DNA of 64,000 nucleotides. Origin: Viridibacillus sp050279675 (lineage in GTDB: Bacteria; Bacillota; Bacilli; Bacillales_A; Planococcaceae). The position numbers were made by a program, and so were the translations under genes. Location: the NCBI RefSeq assembly GCF_050279675.1, contig NZ_JBNNUK010000005.1, positions 62,001 to 126,000 of the forward strand. Direction: 5' to 3'. The notes under the pieces are model-generated. The model saw nothing but the letters and a program-made list of their open reading frames with translations, was not told the origin of the DNA and did no database searches. Numbering within the stretch: position 1 is the stretch's first letter; each line of letters starts with the position of its first letter. Positions 42,988 to 52,039 of this stretch are shown piece by piece.

Positions 42988-43530
42988 TTGTTAAAAAAAC
43001 GTTTCGTCACTAGAGAAGATTGGACAAGAATTTTAGAACGTGAATACAAACACATATATATTTCTGATACAAATTTTTCGGGGAATATTGCTTTATTAAC
43101 TTTAAACAAAGTAAAAGAACCATTATGGACTTACCATTGTAACAAGAAAATTTGTATTGTCGATAATGGATATTCTTGGCTTCAACAGCTTCCTGAAAAT
43201 GAACATTTTGCAATTACTACAATGTTCAACGAATCGAATGAGATTATTCAATGGTATATAGATATTACAACTCATAATGGTATTGAGAATGGTGTGCCCT
43301 ATATGGAAGATCTGTTTTTAGATATAATTGTCTTACCTACAGGGGAAATAATAAAAAAAGATTTAGAAGAAATTGAAGAAGCGTTAGTTGCAGGCTGGAT
43401 TACACAAGAACAATATAATTTAGCATTCTCTAATTTTAATACAATCTATGAAGAGTTACAGAATGAAACGTTTCAATATATAAAATTAAGTAATGTACAT
43501 AGAGAGCGCTTATTGAGAGAAAATCTATAA
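42988..43530 (+). CDS. DUF402 family protein
   Basis: A 180-residue protein of the DUF402 (FAU-1/Ntdp-like) family. 'YHCNKKICIVDNGYSWLQQLPENEHFAITTMFNESNEIIQWYIDITTHNGIENGVPYMEDLFLDIIVLPTGEIIKKDLEEIEEALVAGWITQEQYNLA' contains the conserved W-Y-I-D-I and the D-L-x-L-D acidic metal site, as in nucleoside tri/diphosphate phosphatases of this family. TTG 42988 follows GAGTGAT. The reaction is likely hydrolysis of a nucleotide or organophosphate with divalent metal; the substrate is unknown. Confidence 0.85.
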   Translation: MLKKRFVTREDWTRILEREYKHIYISDTNFSGNIALLTLNKVKEPLWTYHCNKKICIVDNGYSWLQQLPENEHFAITTMFNESNEIIQWYIDITTHNGIENGVPYMEDLFLDIIVLPTGEIIKKDLEEIEEALVAGWITQEQYNLAFSNFNTIYEELQNETFQYIKLSNVHRERLLRENL

Positions 43531-43625
43531 TAGAGAGCTGTACCATATATTCACCATTAGATTCAAAGGTTTTTACATCTCATTTTTGAAAAGATATGGT
43601 TTTAATAATCCAAAATTAAGTAACC

Positions 43626-43669
43626 GGTAAGAGCCTTGCTACATGAAAAGAGTAGTAAGGCTCTTACCT
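43626..43669 (+). terminator. Strong hairpin, probable terminator
   Basis: Stem GGTAAGAGCCTTGCTAC / GTAGTAAGGCTCTTACC, 96 bp after the DUF402 gene. The T-run is poor, so it may act mainly as a stabilising 3' structure. Confidence 0.6.
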
Positions 43670-43836
43670 TTATGAAAAGTCCTGAATTCCATGAACAATA
43701 GAATAAATAATTTTCTATTTGTGTTAGTCAAATAAAATTTGTATAATAAAACCAGATTTTACACTGAAGGGACTGAACTATGCGCAGATATCAATAACTT
43801 TAACCCAATTACAAAAACATAATGGAGGGAAAAGTA

Positions 43837-44367
43837 TTGATTACAGAACTACACACAAAAAGATTATTATTAAGAAAAATGAAGGTATCGGATTCTCCTA
43901 GTTTATTTAGGATTTGGTCTGACCCAGATGTTACTAAATTCATGAATATCGGCAGTTTTACTGATGAAAACCAAGTAAAAGATATGATAGAGCTATTAGA
44001 TGAATTGGCTCAAGAAGACAAAGCTGTGCGTTACGCGATCATTGAGTTGGAATCGAATGAAATTATCGGTTCATGTGGTTTTAATTCCATAGATTTTGAA
44101 AATGCCAAAGTGGAAATCGGTTATGACCTCGCTAAATCATTTTGGGGTAATGGATATGCCACTGAAGCAATCAATGCTTTGTTAGATTATGCATTCACGT
44201 CTTTAGAATTAAATAGAATAGAAGCAAAAGTAGAACCTGAAAATATAAATTCCATAAAGGTTTTGCAAAAGTTAAACTTTGTATTCGAAGGAACACTAAG
44301 ACAATCCGAAAAATCTAATGGAAAATTTATCGACCTTAATTTATATTCTAAATTGAAAACAGATTGA
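43837..44367 (+). CDS. GNAT acetyltransferase, RimJ/RimL type
   Basis: About 176 residues in the GNAT-3 (RimJ/RimL) class: 'TELHTKRLLLRKMKVSDSPSLFRIWSDPDVTKFM', 'KVEIGYDLAKSFWGNGYATEAINALLDYAF' with the acetyl-CoA loop W-G-N-G-Y-A-T-E, and 'NRIEAKVEPENINSIKVLQKLNFVFEG'. Members acetylate N-termini of ribosomal proteins or small amines; the substrate here is unknown. TTG 43837 follows GGAGGG by 8 bases; ATG 43822 overlaps that site. Confidence 0.9.
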   Translation: MITELHTKRLLLRKMKVSDSPSLFRIWSDPDVTKFMNIGSFTDENQVKDMIELLDELAQEDKAVRYAIIELESNEIIGSCGFNSIDFENAKVEIGYDLAKSFWGNGYATEAINALLDYAFTSLELNRIEAKVEPENINSIKVLQKLNFVFEGTLRQSEKSNGKFIDLNLYSKLKTD

Positions 44368-44376
44368 GTTGATTTC

Positions 44377-44414
44377 AATAGCTTATACTTTTTAAAAGTA
44401 TAGGCTATTTTTTT
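44377..44414 (+). terminator. Intrinsic terminator
   Basis: A 14-bp stem (AATAGCTTATACTT / AAGTATAGGCTATT, one wobble) followed by a T-run. Confidence 0.85.
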
Positions 44415-44499
44415 ACACCTATTTATTAAATCCCTTTTTTGTTAATATTAACCTAATATACTGAGGGAATAAGATAATCACCAAAAGGGGAGGGGAATT

Positions 44500-44724
44500 A
44501 TGAATTTTTATTTGCCTATAATTATTACAATGGGATTTATTTATCTTCAAGCAACGGTTAGCCAAAAAGGCATTTTGTGGGCTAGTTTTTCTGTGGCATT
44601 ACTATATATGATTTTGGTGTTTAAAATAACTCCTTACTATGATTGGGTAGTTATTTTAGTATTGAGTTGCCTATGCTTTTGGTTGATGTTTGTAGCAGCT
44701 TGGGCAAAGCGGCCAAAGTATTAA
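44500..44724 (+). CDS. Small membrane protein (74 aa), hypothetical
   Basis: A 74-residue protein with three hydrophobic stretches ('LPIIITMGFIYLQATV', 'ILWASFSVALLYMILVF', 'WVVILVLSCLCFWLMFVAAW') and a short basic tail. GGGGAGGGG lies 5-8 bases before ATG 44500, so translation is likely. No family recognised. Confidence 0.65.
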   Translation: MNFYLPIIITMGFIYLQATVSQKGILWASFSVALLYMILVFKITPYYDWVVILVLSCLCFWLMFVAAWAKRPKY

Positions 44725-44741
44725 AGTAGTGGTGTTGTAGA

Positions 44742-44864
44742 ATGAAGAATAAACCAATTTGTGTAGAAATACCTATTCAAGCAGATATAGATGATGTCTG
44801 GGAGTTTACACAAATACCTGAACTCCACCAACATCTATCTAATCATCATTTTAAAGACCGTTAA
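44742..44864 (+). pseudogene. N-terminal fragment of an SRPBCC (START-like) protein
   Basis: ATG 44742 opens 'MKNKPICVEIPIQADIDDVW' then 'EFTQIPELHQ', the characteristic first strand and helix of SRPBCC/polyketide-cyclase-like proteins (usual form: P-I-C-V-E-I-P-I ... L-W-x-x-T-Q-x-P-E-L-H). The frame stops after 40 codons and the following 270 bp hold no continuation of normal length. A decayed gene. Confidence 0.6.
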
Positions 44865-45142
44865 TTATGGGTGACTTTCACTAATGATTGATGCCATCTT
44901 GCAAATGAAACGTTATGTAATATAAAAAAATTGCTTGAAAGAAATTAGTGAAAAAATGTACTTGGGCCTATACCTTTAGAAGAAATCATATCCGAGCATA
45001 CAATATTAAAAGAAGTACAAAAAAATAATTATAGATAAAAATAAACGAAATGGTATTATTGGTAATAAATAGATAATAAGTCCGGTTAGCTGCAATAACT
45101 GTAATACATGATTACACAATATGATTAGTTGGGGGAGTATTG

Positions 45143-45280
45143 ATGAAGTTTGCGAATAAAAAACAAATTCAACGGCTTTATCGAGAACAAATCCGCAATA
45201 AAAAAGACCAGGATTATAATTTTCTTGAAACAATCATTTTAATCGTAATTGTAGCCTTCTTCATCTATTTTAACTTTTAA
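45143..45280 (+). CDS. Small single-helix membrane protein (45 aa)
   Basis: ATG 45143 lies 7 bases after TGGGGGAG. The product has a basic N-terminus ('MKFANKKQIQRLYREQIRNK') and one C-terminal membrane helix ('FLETIILIVIVAFFIYFNF'), a typical design for bacterial small membrane proteins. No family recognised. Confidence 0.55.
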   Translation: MKFANKKQIQRLYREQIRNKKDQDYNFLETIILIVIVAFFIYFNF

Positions 45281-45407
45281 TTCGATAGTTCTCGGACCTC
45301 TGTTGAAAGTTCATAATGGAAATGATAGATTTGTACACTTGAATAAGGTAGTTTCAGGAGTTGATTAACAGGAAATAGTACAATAGATAAAAGCAGGCTA
45401 TAAAAAC

Positions 45408-45452
45408 AAAACGTCCACTCAGTTCACTTTTGAACTTGAATGGACGTTTTTT
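45408..45452. terminator. Terminator, mainly for the MFS gene
   Basis: Stem AAAACGTCCA / TGGACGTTTT with an inner GTTCA/TGAAC stem. Located 27 bp after the MFS stop on the minus strand. Confidence 0.8.
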
Positions 45453-45478
45453 ATAATACTTATATTCTTAATCCTAAG

Positions 45479-46723
45479 TTATTCATTTTCGACGCTTTTA
45501 TTTGTATCAACTACTGATAAAGATAAGTGTTTTTTCTTTATCAAAAGAATCAGAAATGACAACAATAAAACAATTGAAGAAACCATATATACAGCAACGA
45601 TATTAATATGTTCCCCTATGACACCCATGATTAGTGTGGAGATACCAAAAGTAGCCATAGTTATAGAACTTTGAGCAGCATATACTTTTGCTAGAAGTTT
45701 TTCTTTGACTCTTCCTTGAATGAGTGTATTAATGGCGATCATACTTAATTCGTAGAATAAACCATAAATACAACTCACTAAAAGGGCGAGTAATGGGGAA
45801 CTATTGATTCCAAACAAAAGAGTCATTAAAAATACAACGAAGCTACATATCAATATGACAAGGTGGATGTTTCGGTCAATTAAATCAGACTTCTTATACC
45901 CGATCAAACCACCAAAAAATAAACCTAAAAAGAAAGCTGCATTAATATAGCCCCACCATTCAGTACCCTCATGCAGTCGTAACTCTATAAAAGGGTAAAT
46001 GATAGAAGACACCCAGACAGGACCTGCAATGGAACCTAAAAACAGTGTGATTTGAAGAATCCGCAACTTATTATCTACCAATATTAATTTCCATCCCTCT
46101 AAAAAGGAATGCAGATTACTTTTTTTATTAGTTGATGGTGTAGCATGTTTCTTCTCTTCGACTTTAATAAATGACAATAAGAGTGTGGACAATACAAACA
46201 AGGTAAACGTTAAAATTAACAATCCACTTGAATGCAAAAGCACTGCCAAAATGCCACCAACTGCCCATCCGGCCATATTGATGAACTGATAAACAGATGA
46301 CATGAGACTATTCGCTTTTAACAAGTAAGTCTCTTCAATAAGCTCAGGAATAATCGCACTACTAGTAGGATGGGCGAAGCCATCTAAAAAATTGGTACAA
46401 AAAATAAGTAAATAAATGATCACAAACGTATCAATTGATAGAAATAATGATACATACAGTGATAACACAAGTAAAAGACAGGTCTTCAATAATTGAGACT
46501 TCAGTAAAATTGACCTTAATTTATATCGGTCTATTAAAAGCGGTGCGACCAATCCACCCAAAAATCCACCAGACAAATTAATGACCGGAACTAAAGAAAC
46601 ATAAAACAAAGAATCTGTCACACTAAAAACAGTTGTGATGAGAGCCACAATGTAAAATGTATCTCCTGCATTGGCTATAGACTCTCCTGCCAGCAATGCA
46701 CGAAATGATTTATTTTTCAACAC
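45479..46723 (-). CDS. MFS transporter
   Basis: About 414 residues with 12 predicted helices. The N-terminal half has 'LLAGESIANAGDTFYIVALI' and the loop 2-3 region 'GGFLGGLVAPLLIDRYKLRSILLKSQLL' (G-x-x-x-D-R-x-x-x-R). This is the MFS_3-like group typical of multidrug or macrolide efflux (MefA-type) relatives. The start is GTG 46723 or TTG 46720 after GAGGGG. Single gene. The substrate is unknown. Confidence 0.87.
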   Translation of the reverse strand: MLKNKSFRALLAGESIANAGDTFYIVALITTVFSVTDSLFYVSLVPVINLSGGFLGGLVAPLLIDRYKLRSILLKSQLLKTCLLLVLSLYVSLFLSIDTFVIIYLLIFCTNFLDGFAHPTSSAIIPELIEETYLLKANSLMSSVYQFINMAGWAVGGILAVLLHSSGLLILTFTLFVLSTLLLSFIKVEEKKHATPSTNKKSNLHSFLEGWKLILVDNKLRILQITLFLGSIAGPVWVSSIIYPFIELRLHEGTEWWGYINAAFFLGLFFGGLIGYKKSDLIDRNIHLVILICSFVVFLMTLLFGINSSPLLALLVSCIYGLFYELSMIAINTLIQGRVKEKLLAKVYAAQSSITMATFGISTLIMGVIGEHINIVAVYMVSSIVLLLSFLILLIKKKHLSLSVVDTNKSVENE

Positions 46724-46925
46724 AAACAACCCCTCTTATTTAATTGTTCAAGAGAAGATTGTTGTCTACATTGGCTTCACTCCTTAATTGGTTTTAGAAT
46801 TTCTTAGTTGAATTTGATCATCGAATCCAAATTAGCAGAGGGGTGTTTGCTGAAAATGGTAATATTTATAATAAATGATAACATAAAGAAATGGTGATAA
46901 GCTGAATTTTTAAAAAAATATCCAA

Positions 46926-46956
46926 TGAAAAATGACTGCCTAAATTGACAGTCATT
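46926..46956 (-). terminator. Terminator of ydcF-like gene
   Basis: Stem AATGACTG / CAGTCATT followed on the minus strand by TTTCATTGG, 28 bp after the stop. Confidence 0.7.
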
Positions 46957-46983
46957 ACATAAATTTAGTGTTTAAAATCATCA

Positions 46984-47604
46984 TCAACATTCGGAGATGT
47001 CTATCATTTCATCCATAATACTTCCTTGTTTAACATATTTAATAATTTTATTGGCTTCCATTTCTACTCTGTTTCTACCATATGGATTTTCAAACCAGTT
47101 ATAAGCCTTTGTAGTATTGTCATCTACGGGACACATTGAATATTGTATCCAATCCGGCATGAAGGTTTTAAGGTTTAATAGCGTTCGTCTCATGTGATAA
47201 CTAGTAGTAACAACTAAAATTCTCTTAATTTTATGTAATTCAAATGCACGATCTAGTATCAGTAGTGAAGAAAGGACATTTTCTTTCGTATGAAGTGATA
47301 GGTCTTCTGTTAAAATAACCTCCTCTGGGATTCCCAACTCGATAGCCCTTTGTTTTAATAATTGTGCCTCAGTTAAGCTTGTGCCTTCCCAAATAACTCC
47401 ACCAGAAAATAATATTTTCTTCGCTCTACCTTCATTATATAGTTGTATAGCCTTTGGTAAGCGATATATTACAGCTTTACTACTACCTGGAACAAAAATA
47501 ATATCCCCCTCTACATTATCATCCTCTAGATTTTTGAACAGAAGATTTGTGAGTTGAGCGTCTGATAGTTTATCTGGTTGCAACTGAGAAATATTTATTT
47601 TCAT
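46984..47604 (-). CDS. YdcF family protein (DUF218)
   Basis: A 206-residue DUF218/YdcF protein: 'GDIIFVPGSSKAVIYRLPKAIQLYNEGRAKKILFSGG' matches the typical V-x-x-G-x-x-x...R...A-x-x-L-Y/F-x-x-G-x-A-x-x-I-x-x-S-G-G pattern, with 'ILTEDLSLHTKENVLSSL' and 'RILVVTTSYHMRRTLLNLK' following (S-x-H-x-x-R). No signal anchor, as in cytoplasmic YdcF; E. coli YdcF binds S-adenosylmethionine. Function unknown. Monocistronic. Confidence 0.88.
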   Translation of the reverse strand: MKINISQLQPDKLSDAQLTNLLFKNLEDDNVEGDIIFVPGSSKAVIYRLPKAIQLYNEGRAKKILFSGGVIWEGTSLTEAQLLKQRAIELGIPEEVILTEDLSLHTKENVLSSLLILDRAFELHKIKRILVVTTSYHMRRTLLNLKTFMPDWIQYSMCPVDDNTTKAYNWFENPYGRNRVEMEANKIIKYVKQGSIMDEMIDISEC

Positions 47605-47757
47605 AAATCACCTCGACTGTTTAGTAACCAATCCACAGCATTAATACAATCTTTTGCAATTTAGTTTGACCTAGTACATGCTTTTTACTTTACGACAATG
47701 CACCGATTTGAATAACTATATACGCCTTACTTACTCTGTTGCTATAAATATAGTATA

Positions 47758-47931
47758 GCTAATCTGCATATAATTTCACCAGCATTAACAATTTTTGTAA
47801 TGCATTTTAATGTATTTGAAAAAGGAGTAGAAGAAAATGAACTTTTACTCATGGATAGCATCACTTTTTTATTTTTATTAACTAATCCCACGAGTATATT
47901 CAATTCAGTTAAAAATAGATTAGAAAGCTGA
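47758..47931 (+). pseudogene. Possible gene remnant, unidentified
   Basis: A plus-strand open stretch without a proper start encodes 'ANLHIISPALTIFVMHFNVF', 'EKGVEENELLLMDSITFLFL' and 'LTNPTSIFNSVKNRLES', then TGA. The even spread of hydrophobic and charged residues looks like real protein. There is no ribosome binding site at the only internal ATG candidates. Probably a 3' remnant. The rest of the 47605-48058 gap shows no gene. Confidence 0.35.
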
Positions 47932-48058
47932 TGGACAGTAGGTTTCCACAATAATTACGAAATAAGGCAATTTATAAAAATCTAATAATTAATTTTAATT
48001 TTCAACTAAGTATGGGACAATACATATAACATTATTTCCAAAATAAGGGGTGTTGTGA

Positions 48059-48544
48059 ATGCCTAAGCAAATAACATTAAGAATTGCGACGAATAAAGAT
48101 CTTGCAGCATTACATAAAATCCAAGTAGCCGCTTTTATGCCTCTATTAATAAAATACAATGATTTAGAAACAAACCCGGCGAATGAACCAATCGAAAAGT
48201 TAGCAAATAGAATAGCTGAAACGTATTCAGATTATTACGTAATTTACTATGGGGAAAATATGGCTGGAGGCATTAGGGTTGTTACAAGAGAAATTAATCG
48301 AGCAAGAATAAGTCCTATATATATTCATCCGATTTTTCAGGGTAAAGGAATTGCTCAAGAAGTGTTTAAACAAGTAGAACAAAAATACAATAAAACACGT
48401 CAATGGGAACTTGATACGATAAAACAAGAGAAGAAGAATTGCTATTTTTATGAAAAACTAGGTTACTGTAAGACCGGATTAGAAATAGAAATCAATAGCG
48501 AGATGACGTTAATTCGTTATTTGAAAAGGATGATGAAAGACTAG
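48059..48544 (+). CDS. GNAT acetyltransferase
   Basis: A 161-residue GNAT: 'LRIATNKDLAALHKIQVAAFMPLLIKYNDLETNPANEP', 'GGIRVVTREINRARISPIYIHPIFQGKGIAQEVFKQVEQKY' with acetyl-CoA loop Q-G-K-G-I-A, and 'NCYFYEKLGYCKTG'. AAGGGGTG precedes ATG 48059. Substrate unknown. Confidence 0.9.
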   Translation: MPKQITLRIATNKDLAALHKIQVAAFMPLLIKYNDLETNPANEPIEKLANRIAETYSDYYVIYYGENMAGGIRVVTREINRARISPIYIHPIFQGKGIAQEVFKQVEQKYNKTRQWELDTIKQEKKNCYFYEKLGYCKTGLEIEINSEMTLIRYLKRMMKD

Positions 48545-48726
48545 GATTGTAAAAAAGAAGCTATTTAATATTCCTTGTAGAATTCTGGACAATCACTATT
48601 TTTGCAACTTTCCTTGGAGTGTAGCCTATTTAACTAACAACTCTTTTAATATTCATTTTATTGCATAATAATTCATTTTATATTAATATATATAAATATA
48701 TAAATACATATGAAGGGGGTTATTAG

Positions 48727-49365
48727 TTGGTTACACTATTTTTAACAAATATTTTACTAGGGCTTTCCATTGCACTCCCTGTTGGAACAATTACTATAGA
48801 GATGACGAAGCAGGGGCTTAAAAATGGTTTTATGCATGGTTGGGTTGTTGGACTAGGTGGAATGACAGTAGATTTAGTACTTATTTTATTATTGTATTTT
48901 GGATTAGCTTCAGTATTAGCTGTTCCTATTATTCAAACCTTCTTGTGGTTGCTCGGTGCATTATTCTTACTTTATGTCGGCTATGATAGTATAAAAAACG
49001 CAGGACATGGTATTTCACTATCAGGTGAAAAATCGACAAAATCACTAAAATCATCATATTTTAATGGCTTACTTGTAGCGATTTCACCAGGGAACTTAGT
49101 ATTTTGGGTTAGTATTTTTGGACCTATTTTGATTAATTCTTTTGATGCATCAAATACGATTAACTTTCTAGTAATAGGATCGGGCATATTAATTGGGATA
49201 TTGATACATGATATTGGCTTAATGACAATAATTGCTGGTACGAGGAAGGTATTAAACACTAGATATATTCAATGGGCTTCTGTTCTTGCGGGGGTAATAC
49301 TAATTGGCTTTAGTGTGTATTTCTTTATTGAATTTTATAGGAGTGTAGGAACACTAAGAAGTTAA
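48727..49365 (+). CDS. LysE family exporter
   Basis: A 212-residue protein with six membrane helices of the LysE/RhtB superfamily. The N-terminal signature 'LLGLSIALPVGTITIEMTKQGLKNGFMHGWVVGLGGMTVDLVLI' and the second half 'FNGLLVAISPGNLVFWVSIFGPIL' (helix 4 N-P/S-P motif) are clear. It exports amino acids or related metabolites; the substrate is unknown. TTG 48727 follows AAGGGGG. Single gene with a bidirectional terminator. Confidence 0.88.
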   Translation: MVTLFLTNILLGLSIALPVGTITIEMTKQGLKNGFMHGWVVGLGGMTVDLVLILLLYFGLASVLAVPIIQTFLWLLGALFLLYVGYDSIKNAGHGISLSGEKSTKSLKSSYFNGLLVAISPGNLVFWVSIFGPILINSFDASNTINFLVIGSGILIGILIHDIGLMTIIAGTRKVLNTRYIQWASVLAGVILIGFSVYFFIEFYRSVGTLRS

Positions 49366-49427
49366 CACAAGGCTAGTAGTTATATATAGACCGAACCTTA
49401 TTACTAGTATGTCTATAAGGTAGTTGA

Positions 49428-49456
49428 AAGGGACTTGACTTTAGTCAAGTCTCTTT
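49428..49456. terminator. Bidirectional terminator
   Basis: Stem AAAGGGACTTGACT / AGTCAAGTCTCTTT (wobble pairs), between the convergent LysE gene and a hypothetical membrane-protein gene. Confidence 0.75.
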
Positions 49457-49465
49457 AATTATTTT

Positions 49466-49900
49466 TTAAATTTCTAATAATTGTTCTATATGATCCAACT
49501 TACCGATATAAACATTAATCACTAATGGTAATAGGATTATTAGGAGTATGGAAGTTATATAAAATGCGTTTTTTTCTTTTCTGTGTAGTAGATTTCCAAA
49601 ATTAATTAACAATGAAGATACACTAAAAATGATTATTAACCACATAGTTTGTAATTGTTCGACATCATTTTTTATTAAGAAAATTATTAGTTCGTTCTCT
49701 TCCGAAATCTCAAAAGTATAGTTCTCTTTTTCGGAAAAACTCTTTTTTATAACAGTTACTTTATCTGAATTCTCCTTTATTGAATAACCCCCAGGATAAA
49801 TATTAAAAGAGTAAGCTAGAATTCCAACTATTAAACAGAATAAGACCATAAAAATAGAAAAAAGTCCAAGTTTCTTCCTAGTTAGATTTTCATTTAACAA
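49466..49900 (-). CDS. Hypothetical membrane protein
   Basis: A 144-residue protein with three hydrophobic helices (about 12-31, 85-100 and 110-128) and an extracytoplasmic loop of about 50 residues between the first two ('YPGGYSIKENSDKVTVIKKSFSEKENYTFEISEEN'). TTG 49900 is preceded by GGGAGGGG. Family not recognised. It is divergent from the next small gene. Confidence 0.6.
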   Translation of the reverse strand: MLNENLTRKKLGLFSIFMVLFCLIVGILAYSFNIYPGGYSIKENSDKVTVIKKSFSEKENYTFEISEENELIIFLIKNDVEQLQTMWLIIIFSVSSLLINFGNLLHRKEKNAFYITSILLIILLPLVINVYIGKLDHIEQLLEI

Positions 49901-50014
49901 AAAACCCCTCCCTTTTCCAAATGGATATATCCATTATATTACAAAAATTGAAGTGAAGGGGGTTCTGTTTTTCGCAAACCTAAAGAGTTATATTTGCGCA
50001 AAGGAGATGTTAAA

Positions 50015-50368
50015 GTGTTGCCAAAGAAAGAGAGAGAAGTTGTCATCAATTTTGACAAAAGAGAAGTACTTTCTCCATCTAAACAGTATCCACTTCACAT
50101 TGAAAATATAAAGAATAGGAGCTTTAAAGTAAAGCTTAAATCTGATAGATCTTCATCATATACTTTCTTTCCAACTGGAGTGGATGCTAACGGAAAGAAA
50201 ATATCTATTGGCTTTAGTTCAGATAATCATTTCTTTAATGGGGGACACAATTTTTTTGATTCCACCTTTAGGATTTCGGAAGATACATTACAAAATCCAA
50301 TTACCTTTAAACTACAGGCATATCCAAATTATTTAGAATGTAGTGCTAAAATTAAACTCTTTAAATAA
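50015..50368 (+). CDS. Hypothetical protein (117 aa)
   Basis: About 117 residues, beta-rich and charged: 'EREVVINFDKREVLSPSKQYPLHIENIKNRSFKVKLKS' and 'KKISIGFSSDNHFFNGGHNFFDSTFRISEDTL'. No signal peptide, no membrane segment. GTG 50015 is chosen because AAAGGAGA lies 8 bases upstream; TTG 49994 would contain that site. I do not recognise the family. Confidence 0.6.
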   Translation: MLPKKEREVVINFDKREVLSPSKQYPLHIENIKNRSFKVKLKSDRSSSYTFFPTGVDANGKKISIGFSSDNHFFNGGHNFFDSTFRISEDTLQNPITFKLQAYPNYLECSAKIKLFK

Positions 50369-50414
50369 CTTGTCGTATTCAAAAAATGACATCATGAACT
50401 TAATAACAAAGGAA

Positions 50415-50445
50415 GGGACATCTCTAATTTAGAGATGTCCCTATT
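50415..50445 (+). terminator. Intrinsic terminator/hairpin
   Basis: Perfect 11-bp stem GGGACATCTCT / AGAGATGTCCC with a 5-nt loop. Confidence 0.75.
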
Positions 50446-50551
50446 ATTGTAAAACAAAGTATCAGCATGCGTTAAAATAATGTTTTGGTTTTATGAAATA
50501 TCAAGTAGGCTATATAACGATGGACTCTAAACATCCTTTACCTCCGACTTA

Positions 50552-50740
50552 TTATTCTGATTCTCGTTCTGGGCTTGCTAATTTAATCACTGAATCTGCT
50601 AGTGATAATATGGCAGTAATACGTAAAAGTAAAAAGACATATTCTTTTTTCTCTGTTGTTGATTGAAATAGAATTGATAGTTGTTGTGTAATGGCATAGA
50701 TTAAAAAGAGTGCAAATATTGTACAAAAACATGCCATCAT
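50552..50740 (-). CDS. Small membrane protein downstream of DUF418 gene
   Basis: A 62-residue frame with two hydrophobic segments ('CTIFALFLIYAITQQLSILF', 'YVFLLLRITAILSLADSVIK'). It starts 27 bp after the DUF418 gene stop on the same strand with a modest AAAGAG site. Probably cotranscribed. Function unknown. Confidence 0.45.
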   Translation of the reverse strand: MMACFCTIFALFLIYAITQQLSILFQSTTEKKEYVFLLLRITAILSLADSVIKLASPERESE

Positions 50741-50767
50741 AGCTCTTTACATTTAACTTACATCCTT

Positions 50768-51940
50768 TTATTTTGTTTTTACACGACCATTCCAAGAGAA
50801 ATTTGTCACGATGCGTAGCAATAACTCTAATGGGCCGCGTTTGAATTTTTTCAAATACATTGTACTGATAAAGCATTGAATGGCAAAGATAACGACACCA
50901 AGTAAAATACTATTAAATGTACCGAAGTTGCCGAATAGACCAAGTCCGTAGCCGTAGAAAATAGTCGTACAAATAACAGATTGCATTATATAGTTTGTAA
51001 GAGATAGCTTTCCAATGCTCTCAAATGCTCGGAACGGTAAAGCTTGTGCATGGCTAGAAAATAGATATGCAAAAGCAGCCATATATCCTAATGCCAGAAT
51101 TGGCCCACCTCCCATTACACCAATGGAAGCCCAATCACTTTTCTCTGCTAAATGCCCTATGATCTTTAAAGAAAGGCCAAGTGGAATGAAAATTATTATG
51201 TACTTAAAGTATGAATTTCGTTCTTCCTTAGGTTTTGTGAATATATTTAATTTCGCTGCGGCCATACCAAACAAAAATAATGGAGCTATTACAAATGGAA
51301 GTAAAAGTATGATGAAAAATGAAGGGATTGGATCTTCATCAAACATAGTAGTCAAAGGATCTTCACCGTTATTACGGTGATCTTTGATTTCTAAATAACT
51401 CCCATTTTTATATATGGCATTGGTCTTTTCTACGTAGCTTGCAGTTATTGTTTTTTCTTTTTCAGTTTCTTCATATTTTCCGTAGCTTGTTGCAGTGATT
51501 AATAACAGCAATACAATACCCCAAATAATGAGTGTTTTTGGTTTACGATTGATAAAGAAAAATAAAAAGAAACCAATACCACCGTAAAAAGCGAGAATAT
51601 CACCTTCCCAAATATATGTACTATGTAGTAAACCTAAAGTTAAAAGCATTAAAAAACGTCTTACTAAAAACCAACGAGACTTTCTTCCTTTTTCTCTTAT
51701 AGATTCAACTAATTTAATAAGTGAATAGCCAAATAAAAAAGTAAAGATAGGCATAAATGTACCTTCTACAAACACTTGGATAAATTTATAAGAACCGAAA
51801 TTGAAATCGGATAAATTATAAAATGAAATAAGGTCCTTCCCAAACATGCCATATTGAAAAATAAGCAAATTGGCAAGTAAAATACCAAATAAACTAAATC
51901 CTCTTAAACTATCTACTAATCGAACACGCTGTCGTTCCAA
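50768..51940 (-). CDS. DUF418 (YeiB-like) membrane protein
   Basis: A 390-residue protein with about ten helices. The N-terminus 'RVRLVDSLRGFSLFGILLANLL' is the YeiB/DUF418 signature (D-x-x-R-G-x-A/S-L-x-G-I-L). The C-terminal DUF418 region includes 'FESIGKLSLTNYIMQSVICTTIFYGYGLGLFG' and 'KKFKRGPLELLLRIVTNF'. The fold is related to membrane acyltransferases; the substrate is unknown. It is divergent, with about 100 bp between, from a two-component system that may control it. AGGAGG precedes ATG 51940. Confidence 0.9.
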   Translation of the reverse strand: MERQRVRLVDSLRGFSLFGILLANLLIFQYGMFGKDLISFYNLSDFNFGSYKFIQVFVEGTFMPIFTFLFGYSLIKLVESIREKGRKSRWFLVRRFLMLLTLGLLHSTYIWEGDILAFYGGIGFFLFFFINRKPKTLIIWGIVLLLLITATSYGKYEETEKEKTITASYVEKTNAIYKNGSYLEIKDHRNNGEDPLTTMFDEDPIPSFFIILLLPFVIAPLFLFGMAAAKLNIFTKPKEERNSYFKYIIIFIPLGLSLKIIGHLAEKSDWASIGVMGGGPILALGYMAAFAYLFSSHAQALPFRAFESIGKLSLTNYIMQSVICTTIFYGYGLGLFGNFGTFNSILLGVVIFAIQCFISTMYLKKFKRGPLELLLRIVTNFSWNGRVKTK

Positions 51941-52039
51941 AAAAAATCCTCCTTAAATACTCTCTATTTGTTAGTATAAATAGAGAATCTTATGCTGAAC
52001 TGAAATAAATCTTAAAATTACCTTAAATTGGAGAGTGCA

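Noticed and set aside
45006..45233. Minus-strand frame of 75 codons
   Set aside because: It is the antisense of a small membrane-protein gene at 45143-45280 that has a strong ribosome binding site.
47742..47951. Minus-strand frame of 69 codons
   Set aside because: It lies opposite a plus-strand stretch with better coding character, has no ribosome binding site and no recognisable domain.
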